Made by a program: the position numbers and the translations under genes. From Gracilinema caldarium (lineage in GTDB: Bacteria; Spirochaetota; Spirochaetia; Treponematales; Breznakiellaceae): DNA of 42,544 bases. Position 1 is the stretch's first letter, and every line of letters starts with the position of its first letter. Of this stretch, positions 8,798-16,336 are shown piece by piece. The stretch lies in contig NZ_JAJUHW010000025.1 of assembly GCF_029265695.1 (NCBI RefSeq), forward strand, positions 1-42,544, given 5' to 3'. Below the pieces are notes generated by a model. The model was given only the letters and a program-made list of their open reading frames with translations, searched no databases and was not told where the DNA came from.

Positions 8798-9520
8798 ATG
8801 CTTAAGGTGGGTTTACAAAAGACGAGCCTTATCGACTATCCAGGGATAGTGGCGGCAGTGGTATTTTTGCCCCTATGCAATTTCCGTTGTCCCTGGTGTC
8901 ATAATAGTCCCTTGGTAAATAGGGCCGAAAGTGAAACGGCAGACCTTATTCCCCTGGATACGGTCAATACGCTGCTTTTAAAGCGGCGATCAGTTCTTGA
9001 GGGAATCGTTATTTCCGGGGGAGAGCCTACCCTCACCAAAGAACTACCCGACCTTATCAGCCTGTACAAAAATATGGGTTTTAAGGTAAAGCTGGATACC
9101 AATGGCAGTAGGAGCGATATTTTAGAGAAACTACTGTCGCACAAAACATATAGGCCCGATTATATTGCCATTGATCTTAAGCTGCCTCCAAACCGGTATG
9201 TAGAAGTGGGCGGGGATGGCAATGAACTTCTTAAAAGCATAGAAATGATAAAACAAAGCTCTGTTGCCCATGAATTGAGGACTATCGTACTCCCCGGCAC
9301 CAATGGAACTACCTCAGATATACAGGAGATGGCGTTACTGATAGACGACACCACACCATGGTATTTCAGCCCCTTTAGGCCCGGAAGCTGTCTTGATCCA
9401 TCCTGGAATTTGTTGCCTCCCACCAGTGAATCGGAGGTGGCCAGGGCAGCGGATTATGCCCGCAGCCTCGGAAAAAGGGCTTATGTCCGGGGGATAAACC
9501 AAAACCTTAGCAAACACTAA
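8798..9520 (+). CDS. nrdG: Anaerobic ribonucleotide reductase activating enzyme, radical SAM
   Basis: The activase uses a [4Fe-4S] cluster and S-adenosylmethionine to place the radical on the reductase glycine. The 240-residue protein shows the radical SAM cysteines Cys27, Cys31 and Cys34 in CNFRCPWCHNS and the SAM-contacting GGEPTL. It is longer than E. coli NrdG (about 155 residues) and fits the longer NrdG2-type activases. It follows the glycyl-radical/redoxin gene by 11 bases, so its substrate here would be a glycine on a small separate protein. The ribosome site is weak. A terminator hairpin overlaps its last codons. Confidence 0.92.
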   Translation: MLKVGLQKTSLIDYPGIVAAVVFLPLCNFRCPWCHNSPLVNRAESETADLIPLDTVNTLLLKRRSVLEGIVISGGEPTLTKELPDLISLYKNMGFKVKLDTNGSRSDILEKLLSHKTYRPDYIAIDLKLPPNRYVEVGGDGNELLKSIEMIKQSSVAHELRTIVLPGTNGTTSDIQEMALLIDDTTPWYFSPFRPGSCLDPSWNLLPPTSESEVARAADYARSLGKRAYVRGINQNLSKH

Positions 9521-9530
9521 GGTTTTATAA
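9501..9530 (+). terminator. Intrinsic terminator of the nrd operon
   Basis: AAAACCTTAG (9501-9510) pairs with CTAAGGTTTT (9517-9526) around a six-base loop, followed by an A/T-rich tail. The 5' arm and loop include the last nrdG codons and stop codon. Confidence 0.65.
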
Positions 9531-9568
9531 ATAAAAAAACCTGCCAGGAACAATCCATGACAGGTTTT
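9531..9568 (-). terminator. Intrinsic terminator of tRNA-Met
   Basis: On the minus strand AAAACCTG (9568-9561) pairs with CAGGTTTT (9543-9536), with further partial pairing inside, and a run of seven T follows. It lies 9 bases beyond the tRNA 3' end and back to back with the nrd terminator. Confidence 0.7.
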
Positions 9569-9576
9569 AGGAGGTC

Positions 9577-9649
9577 TAGCGGCAATAGGACTTGAACCTA
9601 TGACCAAACGGATATGAGCCGTTTGCTCTACCGACTGAGCTATGCCGCC
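9577..9649 (-). tRNA. tRNA-Met(CAT), elongator type
   Basis: A 73-base cloverleaf on the minus strand. The acceptor GGCGGCA pairs with TGCCGCT (last pair G-T), the D arm reads AGCTCAGTCGGTAGAGC, the anticodon stem AAACGG/CCGTTT encloses loop CTCATAT with anticodon CAT, and the T arm contains GGTTCAAGTCC. It lacks the initiator features (mismatched first pair and GGG/CCC anticodon stem). CCA is not encoded. Ile2 cannot be fully excluded, since tRNA-Ile2 also has a CAT anticodon before modification. Confidence 0.93.
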
Positions 9650-9662
9650 GTAGGATGGGCAC

Positions 9663-9691
9663 ACCATATCAAATTGTTTAAATTGTGTCAA
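9663..9691 (-). promoter_or_regulatory. Promoter of tRNA-Met
   Basis: Minus-strand TTGACA (9691-9686), 17-base spacer, TATGGT (9668-9663). Transcription would start about seven bases before the tRNA. Confidence 0.75.
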
Positions 9692-9708
9692 TTACTTTGA
9701 GGGGCTTA

Positions 9709-12390
9709 TTATATCAAATTATGCAATTTGGCCGCACTGCTTAAAAGCCCGTTCCAGTAGTTTGCAGTAAGATAATGACGCCTGAGCTCCGCATCTTCGA
9801 TACGGCTCGCCCGTTTCTGGAGGCGCTTGAATGCACCGCTCAGAGCGGTTGCCCTGTCTATTTCGGATGTACCAATACGCTGCGTAACCAAATAATAACA
9901 GTTATAATAAAACACATCATAGGGGTCATATAACCCGGGTTTTAGTTCATCAAGAATAGAATCTAAAAGATTTATACTGCCTGAAGCAGCGCTTTGGAGC
10001 TTGCTTTGAGCAAGGGCCTTATAACAAATTGCCTGCCTATACTCAAAATCATAGTGGGGGAATAAAAGGCCCTCTATCTGTGAATAACCACTGGTCCAAT
10101 CGGCTTGTTCGGTAACTAATGCGTGAAAGGGCTTCTCTTGTCCCAGAAACTCATCGCACAATGTAATACATTCATCATAGTTTTCTAAGAAATACATGAG
10201 TTCTATATGCAAGAGAGGATCATAAACAGAAGATGAAACAAAAGTCTGGTTAAGTTGCTCTATAACAGCCCTATTTCCCAATACGCTATAAAGGCTCGAA
10301 CGTATAAACCAAACTGCTGCTATAGGATTGTTTGACATTTCGTTAAATAGGTCAGAAGCCTGAGCATAATTGCCCATAACAAACTGAATCCGGCCAAGCA
10401 AGAACCGAGTCTTGCCTGTCCAAGATTCATTGTTGATGTCCATAAAAGTCTGCATTGCCTGGTTTGCAAAAAAAATGGCCCGAGGTACATTGCCAAGCAA
10501 GAAATAAGAGACAGCAGTAAAGAATTCTGCCAAAGCTTTTTCTCGTATATTGCCTGCCCTGTGTGCAGCTTCCAGCGAAAATGAAAGATATTCAATCGCG
10601 TCTTCGATACGGTGATGGGCTAATTCAATCAATCCAAAGATTCGGTAAAGCTTGTCCATTCCCTTTTTATTTTTATAATCCTGAAGCAATAGCAGTGCTT
10701 GTTTTATTTCTTTTGCAGCTGATTCCAAGTCACCTGTACTCAGCCTGAGAATAGCCGCGTTCATATGGCAATATGCATTAATTCTTGGATGTGCTACCGA
10801 AGATGGAATTTCACTCTGCTGAGCTGTTTTCATATCCTGGTAAGAGCCAGAGACAAGAACATGATCGGTCATCATAATGTATTGTATTGGATACAACAAA
10901 TCGTTACCGACCAAAGAGACCAGCCTTTTCGATTGGGATGCTTGATTGAGGTCGGGAAAATAACCTTCCGACAAATCTTGCAAAATAGAGTCAAGAATTA
11001 AATCTGGATCGGCGGTCCCTCCTACCCTTTTATAGGATTCCAAAAAACCCAAGCCAGGATTTAATTCATGCTGGGAAACACTGGCTAACAAGAGTTCTTG
11101 AACAAGCGCAAATATGTGCTCCCTATCAGAAGTAGACAAGCGCTTTTGAATATTTTTTTCAGTTTCCGCATCAATAGAGTAGTCCGGCAGGAATGCGGGA
11201 AGTATACATGTCGTATCACAAGCCATTAGCATCCATTCAATTGCAAAGGATGAAAATCCTGATTGCCTGAGCTTAGCAGGAATTTCTGATTTTGAATAAA
11301 CGTACGATAACAGGTGGCAAAGATAGGCTGCGGTGAGAATAGGCTGCATTCCTATAAAACGTGTATCAGATGATTCGGGAATAATGCGCCATAACCTGTT
11401 AGAAAACTGAGAAATAACATACTGCCGTTCTACACCATCAAGCCATTCTAATTTGTCTTTTTGCTGCGCGGTAATAAAAACCATGTGAAACGGACTTTTT
11501 AAAAACTTTACAAGAAACTGTTTGATTAAATCCTGCAAAGCTATATTGATAGCATCAAGCCGGGAAATGTGCAGCACAACCTGCTTTTCTTCAAAGGCTT
11601 CAAGCCACGTTTCAAGCATTTCATAAAGTAAAACCCTGGTCGGTTCGTTTAATACTTCATGCAGCCTTGATACTTTGAGCAGAGAGATCTTTTCATCAAA
11701 TTCTGTAAAAGACTCTTTCTGGATTTTTATACTGTTTGCAAAGAGTTCTATAAAACCATTTAAGGCTGCAGTACCGGGATTAAATCCAAAGTAAAACTGA
11801 ATGGCCTTATCATATTTTTTTTCTGCATAAGTTTTGCCTAAAAAGTATAATAGATCCGTATCATTGCCTATTAAAATTTTACATTGAGCCTGAGATACAT
11901 CCAGTTCTGCAGAAAACCGTCCATAAAGCTCTTCTAATACCGATTGCTTCGTTTCAGGAACTTGCTTTATCTCCTTGAGCTGCGTTATATCGAGATTTGG
12001 TAATTGCTCATATAAAAAATAATCGCTAAATAGGGTGGCCACATGGGTAAAAAAATAAATACCGGTGCCTTTTTTGATATGAAAGAGTGATTTAAGAATC
12101 CTATCATTCCCTGAATCAGTATCTTTTTGAAAAATAATATAGAATCCCAGCAATTTTTTACGTATATCATCACAGAAAGGAACCAGTTGCCGTATAAAGC
12201 TAAAAAATTGAATAGAAAAGGCAAATTTTTCTTCCGAGAACTCGGCAAGCAGCTCTCTGCCAAGGCGTGTAACCTTACCCCCGGATTGCTGTATCATGGT
12301 ATTTAACGTTTGCTGCACATCGCTCAGCAATTCAGGGCGGGTCCGGTGAAATTGCGAATAAAACCGAATGTTAAAGGACATTTCTATCAT
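9709..12390 (-). CDS. Large unrecognised protein, degenerate cyclase/STAND-ATPase/TPR-like layout
   Basis: No family recognised with confidence. The frame is open up to 12492, but that end overlaps the argF operator; the internal ATG at 12390 gives 893 residues, and no start has a good ribosome site. Early residues GGKVTRLGRELLAEF echo the GG-x-GD-x-LAxF pattern of class III cyclases without the metal aspartate. Near residue 173, KILIGNDTDLLYFLGKTY sits where a STAND P-loop would be but lacks GxxGxGKT. Near 273, KQVVLHISRLDAIN resembles a Walker B, and FHMVFITAQQ follows. Residues about 530-690 are helical repeats of TPR type. Inferred: an inactive regulatory scaffold descended from a cyclase-ATPase-TPR protein. 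It lies alone, divergent from argF. Confidence 0.6.
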   Translation of the reverse strand: MIEMSFNIRFYSQFHRTRPELLSDVQQTLNTMIQQSGGKVTRLGRELLAEFSEEKFAFSIQFFSFIRQLVPFCDDIRKKLLGFYIIFQKDTDSGNDRILKSLFHIKKGTGIYFFTHVATLFSDYFLYEQLPNLDITQLKEIKQVPETKQSVLEELYGRFSAELDVSQAQCKILIGNDTDLLYFLGKTYAEKKYDKAIQFYFGFNPGTAALNGFIELFANSIKIQKESFTEFDEKISLLKVSRLHEVLNEPTRVLLYEMLETWLEAFEEKQVVLHISRLDAINIALQDLIKQFLVKFLKSPFHMVFITAQQKDKLEWLDGVERQYVISQFSNRLWRIIPESSDTRFIGMQPILTAAYLCHLLSYVYSKSEIPAKLRQSGFSSFAIEWMLMACDTTCILPAFLPDYSIDAETEKNIQKRLSTSDREHIFALVQELLLASVSQHELNPGLGFLESYKRVGGTADPDLILDSILQDLSEGYFPDLNQASQSKRLVSLVGNDLLYPIQYIMMTDHVLVSGSYQDMKTAQQSEIPSSVAHPRINAYCHMNAAILRLSTGDLESAAKEIKQALLLLQDYKNKKGMDKLYRIFGLIELAHHRIEDAIEYLSFSLEAAHRAGNIREKALAEFFTAVSYFLLGNVPRAIFFANQAMQTFMDINNESWTGKTRFLLGRIQFVMGNYAQASDLFNEMSNNPIAAVWFIRSSLYSVLGNRAVIEQLNQTFVSSSVYDPLLHIELMYFLENYDECITLCDEFLGQEKPFHALVTEQADWTSGYSQIEGLLFPHYDFEYRQAICYKALAQSKLQSAASGSINLLDSILDELKPGLYDPYDVFYYNCYYLVTQRIGTSEIDRATALSGAFKRLQKRASRIEDAELRRHYLTANYWNGLLSSAAKLHNLI

Positions 12391-12442
12391 ATTGTTATTA
12401 TCATCGTACAAATACCTTATGAAATAAAGTGACAAAACCCTA

Positions 12443-12472
12443 TTGCATAAAAATACATAAATATTGTATATA
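12443..12472 (+). promoter_or_regulatory. Promoter of argF
   Basis: TTGCAT (12443-12448) and TATATA (12467-12472), spacer 18 bases. Transcription would start near 12480, leaving a very short leader that still holds GGAGG (12484-12488). Two ARG-box-like sites overlap it. Confidence 0.55.
12444..12457 (+). promoter_or_regulatory. ARG box 1 (ArgR operator candidate)
   Basis: TGCATAAAAATACA matches 12 of 14 core positions of the E. coli ARG box (TGAATwwwwATTCA). It overlaps the -35 hexamer of argF. Confidence 0.55.
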
Positions 12473-12478
12473 TATCCA
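12465..12478 (+). promoter_or_regulatory. ARG box 2 (ArgR operator candidate)
   Basis: TGTATATATATCCA also matches 12 of 14 core positions. Its centre is 21 bases from that of box 1, the spacing of paired ARG boxes in E. coli. It overlaps the -10 hexamer. The A/T-rich setting raises the chance of an accidental match. Confidence 0.52.
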
Positions 12479-12493
12479 TACATTGGAGGCAAT

Positions 12494-13435
12494 ATGAATC
12501 CTGAACAGCTTAAAGGAAGGTCTCTTCTTACCTGGAAGGATTACTCGGCGGAAGAAATCCGGTATTTGTTGGATCTCTCAAAAGAAGTTAAGAAACAGAA
12601 AAAACAGGGTGAATTGCACCAGCGTTTTATAGGAAAAACCCTGGCTCTTATCTTTGAAAAACGTTCAACCCGGACCCGCTGCGCCTTTGAGACCGCATTT
12701 GGCGAAGAGGGGGGACATCCAGTATTTCTTTCTACCCAGGATATACAATTAGGAGCAAAGGAATCGGTGGAAGATACGGCCCGGGTATTAGGCCGCATGT
12801 TTGATGCTATCGAATTCCGGGGCTTTAAGCAGGAGACGGTGGAAAAGCTTGCTGCATATTCAGGCGTCCCTGTCTATAACGGACTTACCGATGTGTTTCA
12901 TCCAACCCAGGCTATTGCGGATATTATGACCTTGGAAGAAGCCTTTGGTACCAGTAGGGGAAAAAAACTCTGTTTTGTCGGCGACGGCCGCAACAATGTG
13001 GCCCGTTCTCTTATGGTCATCTGTTCCAAACTGGGGGTCAACTTTACCGTTGTTACGCCCCACGCCCTCGAGCCTGATCGGTCCCTTGTGGAACAATGCC
13101 ACATGTATGCGGCTGAAAGTGGTTCCTCTATAGAAATTACGGATAACACCGATGCGGTCAGCGGAGCGGATGCTATCTATACCGATGTATGGGTTTCGAT
13201 GGGCGAGGAATCCCAGCGGGAATCGCGCATACAGCTATTACGGCCATATCAGGTCAACCAGGGTTTAATGAACAAGACCGGAAAAAAGGAAACCATTTTT
13301 CTCCATTGTCTTCCTGCAGTTAAAGGCGAAGAAGTCAGCCCTGATGTCATTGACGGAAATCAGAGCAGAGCTTGGGATCAGGCCGAAAACCGCAAGCATA
13401 CGGTCAAGGCAATCATGCTGGCGACAATAAAGTAA
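12494..13435 (+). CDS. argF: Ornithine carbamoyltransferase
   Basis: Transfers the carbamoyl group of carbamoyl phosphate to ornithine to make citrulline, in arginine synthesis or, run backwards, arginine breakdown. The 313-residue protein has the carbamoyl phosphate loop STRTR (58-62), HPTQ (136-139) and the HCLP signature (271-274), all intact. The start is the ATG six bases after GGAGG at 12484-12488; an upstream in-frame ATG at 12464 lies inside the promoter. It stands as a single gene. Paired ARG-box-like sites argue for arginine repression and so for the biosynthetic role. No arcA or arcC neighbour is present. Confidence 0.96.
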   Translation: MNPEQLKGRSLLTWKDYSAEEIRYLLDLSKEVKKQKKQGELHQRFIGKTLALIFEKRSTRTRCAFETAFGEEGGHPVFLSTQDIQLGAKESVEDTARVLGRMFDAIEFRGFKQETVEKLAAYSGVPVYNGLTDVFHPTQAIADIMTLEEAFGTSRGKKLCFVGDGRNNVARSLMVICSKLGVNFTVVTPHALEPDRSLVEQCHMYAAESGSSIEITDNTDAVSGADAIYTDVWVSMGEESQRESRIQLLRPYQVNQGLMNKTGKKETIFLHCLPAVKGEEVSPDVIDGNQSRAWDQAENRKHTVKAIMLATIK

Positions 13436-13450
13436 ATTTTCTTCTTGCGC

Positions 13451-13479
13451 TTGCACAGCACCGCCATGGGTATTATACT
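13451..13479 (+). promoter_or_regulatory. Promoter of the 13508-16101 operon
   Basis: TTGCAC (13451-13456), 17-base spacer, TATACT (13474-13479). Transcription would start near 13486, just ahead of AAGGAA and the first gene. Confidence 0.65.
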
Positions 13480-13507
13480 GTTTCTGTACTAGCAAAAGGA
13501 AATTTCC

Positions 13508-13963
13508 ATGGAAGGGAGGCTCCCGTTGAAAACTCGAACCATACTGCTTGTTGCTGTATTGATGTTGGTCAGCATATTGCCGGGGATAGCTCAGGATGCG
13601 CGGATCCCGGCTGATACCAACCCTGACAATTGGGCAAATTTGTTCTATGTCAACGTGCCAGTTGAAAAAATCTATCCCCATACGCTGGGATTCCTCGTAC
13701 TGTACCGGAAATCTAACAATGAGCTTGGCCGGCTCTACTTGCCCGATGCTTGGTTTGCCGCATCGGGCGGCAAGGGAGACTTAATAAAAATGGATGCCAG
13801 CCCTACCTGGCCCTATCTTGTCATTTTCTATAAAGATGGTAAATTCAGTCATGTCAGGTTGTATATAAAACGGGACAAATCACACCCCTCCTGGGGTATC
13901 TTGCCGCCCGATGCGAATATAGCCGACAAATTTAACGTAGAGGAAGTAAAGATCGAATTTTAA
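13508..13963 (+). CDS. Small exported protein of unknown function
   Basis: Not recognised. The 151-residue product begins with a short basic stretch (LKTRT) and a hydrophobic core (ILLVAVLMLVSILPGIA) ending at a likely signal peptidase I site before QDARIP, so the mature protein of about 120 residues should be periplasmic or surface-exposed. The rest is rich in aromatic residues and beta-prone, with no cysteine. Two starts are credible: ATG 13508 with AAGGAA six bases upstream, or TTG 13526 with GGGAGG six bases upstream, which gives a tidier signal peptide. The last base of the stop is the A of the next ATG, so it is coupled to the M24 peptidase. Confidence 0.75.
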   Translation: MEGRLPLKTRTILLVAVLMLVSILPGIAQDARIPADTNPDNWANLFYVNVPVEKIYPHTLGFLVLYRKSNNELGRLYLPDAWFAASGGKGDLIKMDASPTWPYLVIFYKDGKFSHVRLYIKRDKSHPSWGILPPDANIADKFNVEEVKIEF

Positions 13964-15129
13964 TGAGCCAATTTACATTAGAAAAACTTCAGGAAGCCAT
14001 CCGTGAAGAACATATAGACGGGTGGCTTTTTTATAATTTTCATCACCGAGACAGTCTTGCGGATGAACTCTTAGACATAGATTCTGGTGTTACTAATTCT
14101 CGGCCATGGGTGTATGTGGTTCCCGCAACTGGTTTACCAATAAAAATAGTTCACGCCATAGAACTTAACATCCTCGATAAGCTGCCGGGAACCAAACAAC
14201 CCTATGCGGGCAAAGAGGCCTTTCATGCAGCACTTCGCCAGTTCTCGGGTAAGCGCCTCGCAGCCCATATGGATGCGGATCTGCCTGTTGTTTCTTTCCT
14301 TGATGCGGGAACCCAGTTAAATCTGGAAAAAGCAGGCATAAGGCTCATAAGTGCTGCAAGCCTTATTCAGCGAATTAAGGGGCTCCTTTCCGAGTCGGAT
14401 CTAGCAAGCCACAAACGGGCTGCGATGGCGCTCTACGAAATTGTTGAAGAAACCTGGGCTTTTGCTTCGCAGCACTTCCATACTAAAACACTTTTGTATG
14501 AAGAGGATCTGCAATATTTTATACTGGAAGCATTTAAAAAGCGGGATTTAATCACCGACCATCCCCCGATTATTGCAGCAGGACCTCATGCGGGTGATCC
14601 GCATTATGAGCTCACAGGTAGAGGAAGTATCATTCAAAGAGGGGATGTAATTCAGATCGATCTATGGGCAAAAGAAAGAGGAGATCGTTCCATCTATGCA
14701 GACATTTCCTGGGTAGGGTATTATGAGAAAGAGATCCCTCCGCATATATCTAGTATCTTTCAGGATTTGATAGACAGCCGCGAACGGGCAATTGAGTTTA
14801 TTACAGAAAAGCTAAATCAAGGCATACGGCCTACGGGAGCGGCTGTTGATAAAGAGGTTAGAAAACTCCTCGTATCCAGGGGTTATGCAAAGGCTATAAA
14901 ACATCGGACTGGACATGGAATCGATACTGAATGCCATGGTTCAGGAGTAAATATTGATTCAGTCGAATTTCCCGATGAGCGGAAATTGCTTGACGGAGCC
15001 TGTTTCTCTATTGAACCGGGACTCTATTTTCAGGATTATGGTTTTCGTACAGAAATTGATGTATATATATATCAAAATCAGGCAAATATATCGGGAAAAA
15101 CGCGACAATTTGTCCTGTTAACTCCATAG
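13963..15129 (+). CDS. M24 family metallopeptidase (Xaa-Pro aminopeptidase-like)
   Basis: A pita-bread fold metalloenzyme of the methionine aminopeptidase/prolidase/creatinase clan; it probably releases N-terminal residues before proline in the cytosol. The 388-residue protein has an N-terminal creatinase-like domain (about 1-140) and the catalytic domain. All five metal ligands are visible: Asp233 (IQIDLWAK), Asp247 (YADISW), His318 (RTGHGI), Glu351 (SIEPGLY) and Glu364 (RTEIDVY). No signal peptide is seen. The exact substrate cannot be told from sequence. It sits between the small exported protein and nrnA. Confidence 0.87.
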   Translation: MSQFTLEKLQEAIREEHIDGWLFYNFHHRDSLADELLDIDSGVTNSRPWVYVVPATGLPIKIVHAIELNILDKLPGTKQPYAGKEAFHAALRQFSGKRLAAHMDADLPVVSFLDAGTQLNLEKAGIRLISAASLIQRIKGLLSESDLASHKRAAMALYEIVEETWAFASQHFHTKTLLYEEDLQYFILEAFKKRDLITDHPPIIAAGPHAGDPHYELTGRGSIIQRGDVIQIDLWAKERGDRSIYADISWVGYYEKEIPPHISSIFQDLIDSRERAIEFITEKLNQGIRPTGAAVDKEVRKLLVSRGYAKAIKHRTGHGIDTECHGSGVNIDSVEFPDERKLLDGACFSIEPGLYFQDYGFRTEIDVYIYQNQANISGKTRQFVLLTP

Positions 15130-15138
15130 AGAGGTTCT

Positions 15139-16101
15139 ATGTCTATCGATCACATACCCGAAAAACTGCTCACCTTTATATATGAGGGATCTTCTTTTAT
15201 AGTTGCGGGCCACAAGGAACCCGATGGGGACTGTGTGGGAAGTCAGTTAGCCCTCTGCTCAGCCTTAAAGCGTCTGGGAAAGAAGGCTGTCCCCTGTTCC
15301 GCAGGCCCCTTTAAGCGGCCTGAAATTGCCGGCTATGCAGAGCTCTTTTCTGCACAACCAACGGTCGGACCGGAGGATCGGGCTATTGTGATGGATTGCT
15401 CCAGTCTCGAAAGGACCGGCGACCTCGAACAATATCTAACCCATCTCCCCCTTGCAGTTATTGATCACCATGCTTCGGCAAATCCCAAAGGAGATGCGGT
15501 ATATTTACAGCCCTCTGCCCCATCGGTTACGGTCATGACCTTAGCCCTCATTGAGGCCCTTGGACTTGAACCTACAAAAGAGGAAGCGGAACTCCTTTTT
15601 TTTGGACTTTGTACGGATACGGGCTTTTTTAGACATATTGATTACAGCGGAGATTACGCCTTTGACGCCGCGAGCCGACTCATCCGATATGGAGCAAGTC
15701 CTAAAAGAACTTTTCAAAAAATTAACGGCGGTAAAAGTCTAGAATCCCGCATACTCCTGGGACTTATACTTTCTCGTACCGAGGCATATTTTGGGGGGAG
15801 ACTACTTCTCTCTTATGAAAACTTAGAAGACACCGAACGTTTCGGACTCCAGGGAAGGGATTCGGACATGCTCTACCAGCTTTTGCTTTCGGTATCCGAT
15901 GTAGAAGCGGTGGCGGTTATCCGGCAGGAAAGTCCCACAACCTGCACCGTCGGGCTGCGGTCCCTGGACGCGGTGGATGTTTCGCGGATCGCAGCACAAT
16001 TCGGCGGCGGTGGTCACAAACAGGCCTCCGGTTTTACCGCTGAAAATACGATTAAAAATCTTAAAGAAGAGCTTATCAGGGCATTTTCGGCAATCATGTA
16101 G
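15139..16101 (+). CDS. nrnA: DHH-DHHA1 phosphoesterase, NrnA type (nanoRNase/pAp phosphatase)
   Basis: Degrades short oligoribonucleotides (including pGpG from c-di-GMP turnover) and may dephosphorylate 3'-phosphoadenosine 5'-phosphate. The 320-residue length fits. The DHH metal motifs are present: HKEPDGDCVGS (Asp29, Asp31), VMDCSS (Asp86), DHHAS (109-111), and the DHHA1 substrate loop GGGGHKQASGF near the C-terminus. It lies nine bases after the M24 gene, last in this operon. A pGpG-clearing enzyme suits a genome with the PilZ protein downstream, but no cyclase gene is adjacent. Confidence 0.88.
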   Translation: MSIDHIPEKLLTFIYEGSSFIVAGHKEPDGDCVGSQLALCSALKRLGKKAVPCSAGPFKRPEIAGYAELFSAQPTVGPEDRAIVMDCSSLERTGDLEQYLTHLPLAVIDHHASANPKGDAVYLQPSAPSVTVMTLALIEALGLEPTKEEAELLFFGLCTDTGFFRHIDYSGDYAFDAASRLIRYGASPKRTFQKINGGKSLESRILLGLILSRTEAYFGGRLLLSYENLEDTERFGLQGRDSDMLYQLLLSVSDVEAVAVIRQESPTTCTVGLRSLDAVDVSRIAAQFGGGGHKQASGFTAENTIKNLKEELIRAFSAIM

Positions 16102-16114
16102 AGCAAAGCTATAA

Positions 16115-16130
16115 TTGTAACAAATTGTAA
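16115..16130 (+). repeat. Upstream 16-bp repeat, copy 1
   Basis: TTGTAACAAATTGTAA, identical to the copy at 16188-16203. It holds two TTGTAA half-sites ten bases apart and the overlapping dyads TTGT-a-ACAA and ACAA-a-TTGT. It lies about 190-205 bases before the predicted sigma54 start point, a place typical of activator sites. Confidence 0.6.
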
Positions 16131-16144
16131 CTAATTTTGCCCTT

Positions 16145-16167
16145 TGAGGCTCTTTTCCTCATTTTTT
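16145..16167 (+). terminator. Weak intrinsic terminator candidate after nrnA
   Basis: TGAGG (16145-16149) pairs with CCTCA (16157-16161), seven-base loop, followed by six T. The stem is only five pairs, so the call is tentative. Confidence 0.35.
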
Positions 16168-16187
16168 CTCCTTTTGTCCCTGTTCAT

Positions 16188-16203
16188 TTGTAACAAATTG
16201 TAA
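16188..16203 (+). repeat. Upstream 16-bp repeat, copy 2
   Basis: Exact second copy of TTGTAACAAATTGTAA, 73 bases (about seven helical turns) after copy 1 and some 116-131 bases before the predicted start of transcription. Confidence 0.6.
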
Positions 16204-16292
16204 ATACCCCTATTATCACCATCTCATTTAAATATTCTTATTATATATATCATAAAGACTTATCATATTAATGCGATACTATCATCCTTAGT

Positions 16293-16308
16293 TGGCATAA
16301 TTGCTGCA
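16293..16308 (+). promoter_or_regulatory. Sigma54-like -24/-12 promoter
   Basis: TGGCATAATTGCTGCA has GG and GC exactly 12 bases apart, as in the sigma54 consensus TGGCAC-N5-TTGCA. Transcription would start near 16319, leaving 18 bases that contain GGAGG (16325-16329) before the ATG at 16337. Treponemes are known to carry RpoN; whether this organism does is not visible here. Confidence 0.5.
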
Positions 16309-16336
16309 ATCTTAAAAAGCAAGACGGAGGCAGCAA

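Noticed and set aside
9577-9649. tRNA genes (Met, Pro, Leu) as attachment sites of integrated elements
   Set aside because: No duplicated tRNA 3' ends or integrase genes flank any of them, and each has an ordinary promoter; the Met and Leu genes also have their own terminators.
12391-12492. N-terminal extension of the large minus-strand protein to 12492
   Set aside because: It overlaps the argF promoter, ARG-box-like sites and leader, and the extra residues are A/T-driven (YIYNIYVF).
16115-16203. The two 16-bp repeats as a CRISPR remnant
   Set aside because: Only two short copies, no regular spacer series, no cas gene; their place ahead of a promoter fits regulation better.
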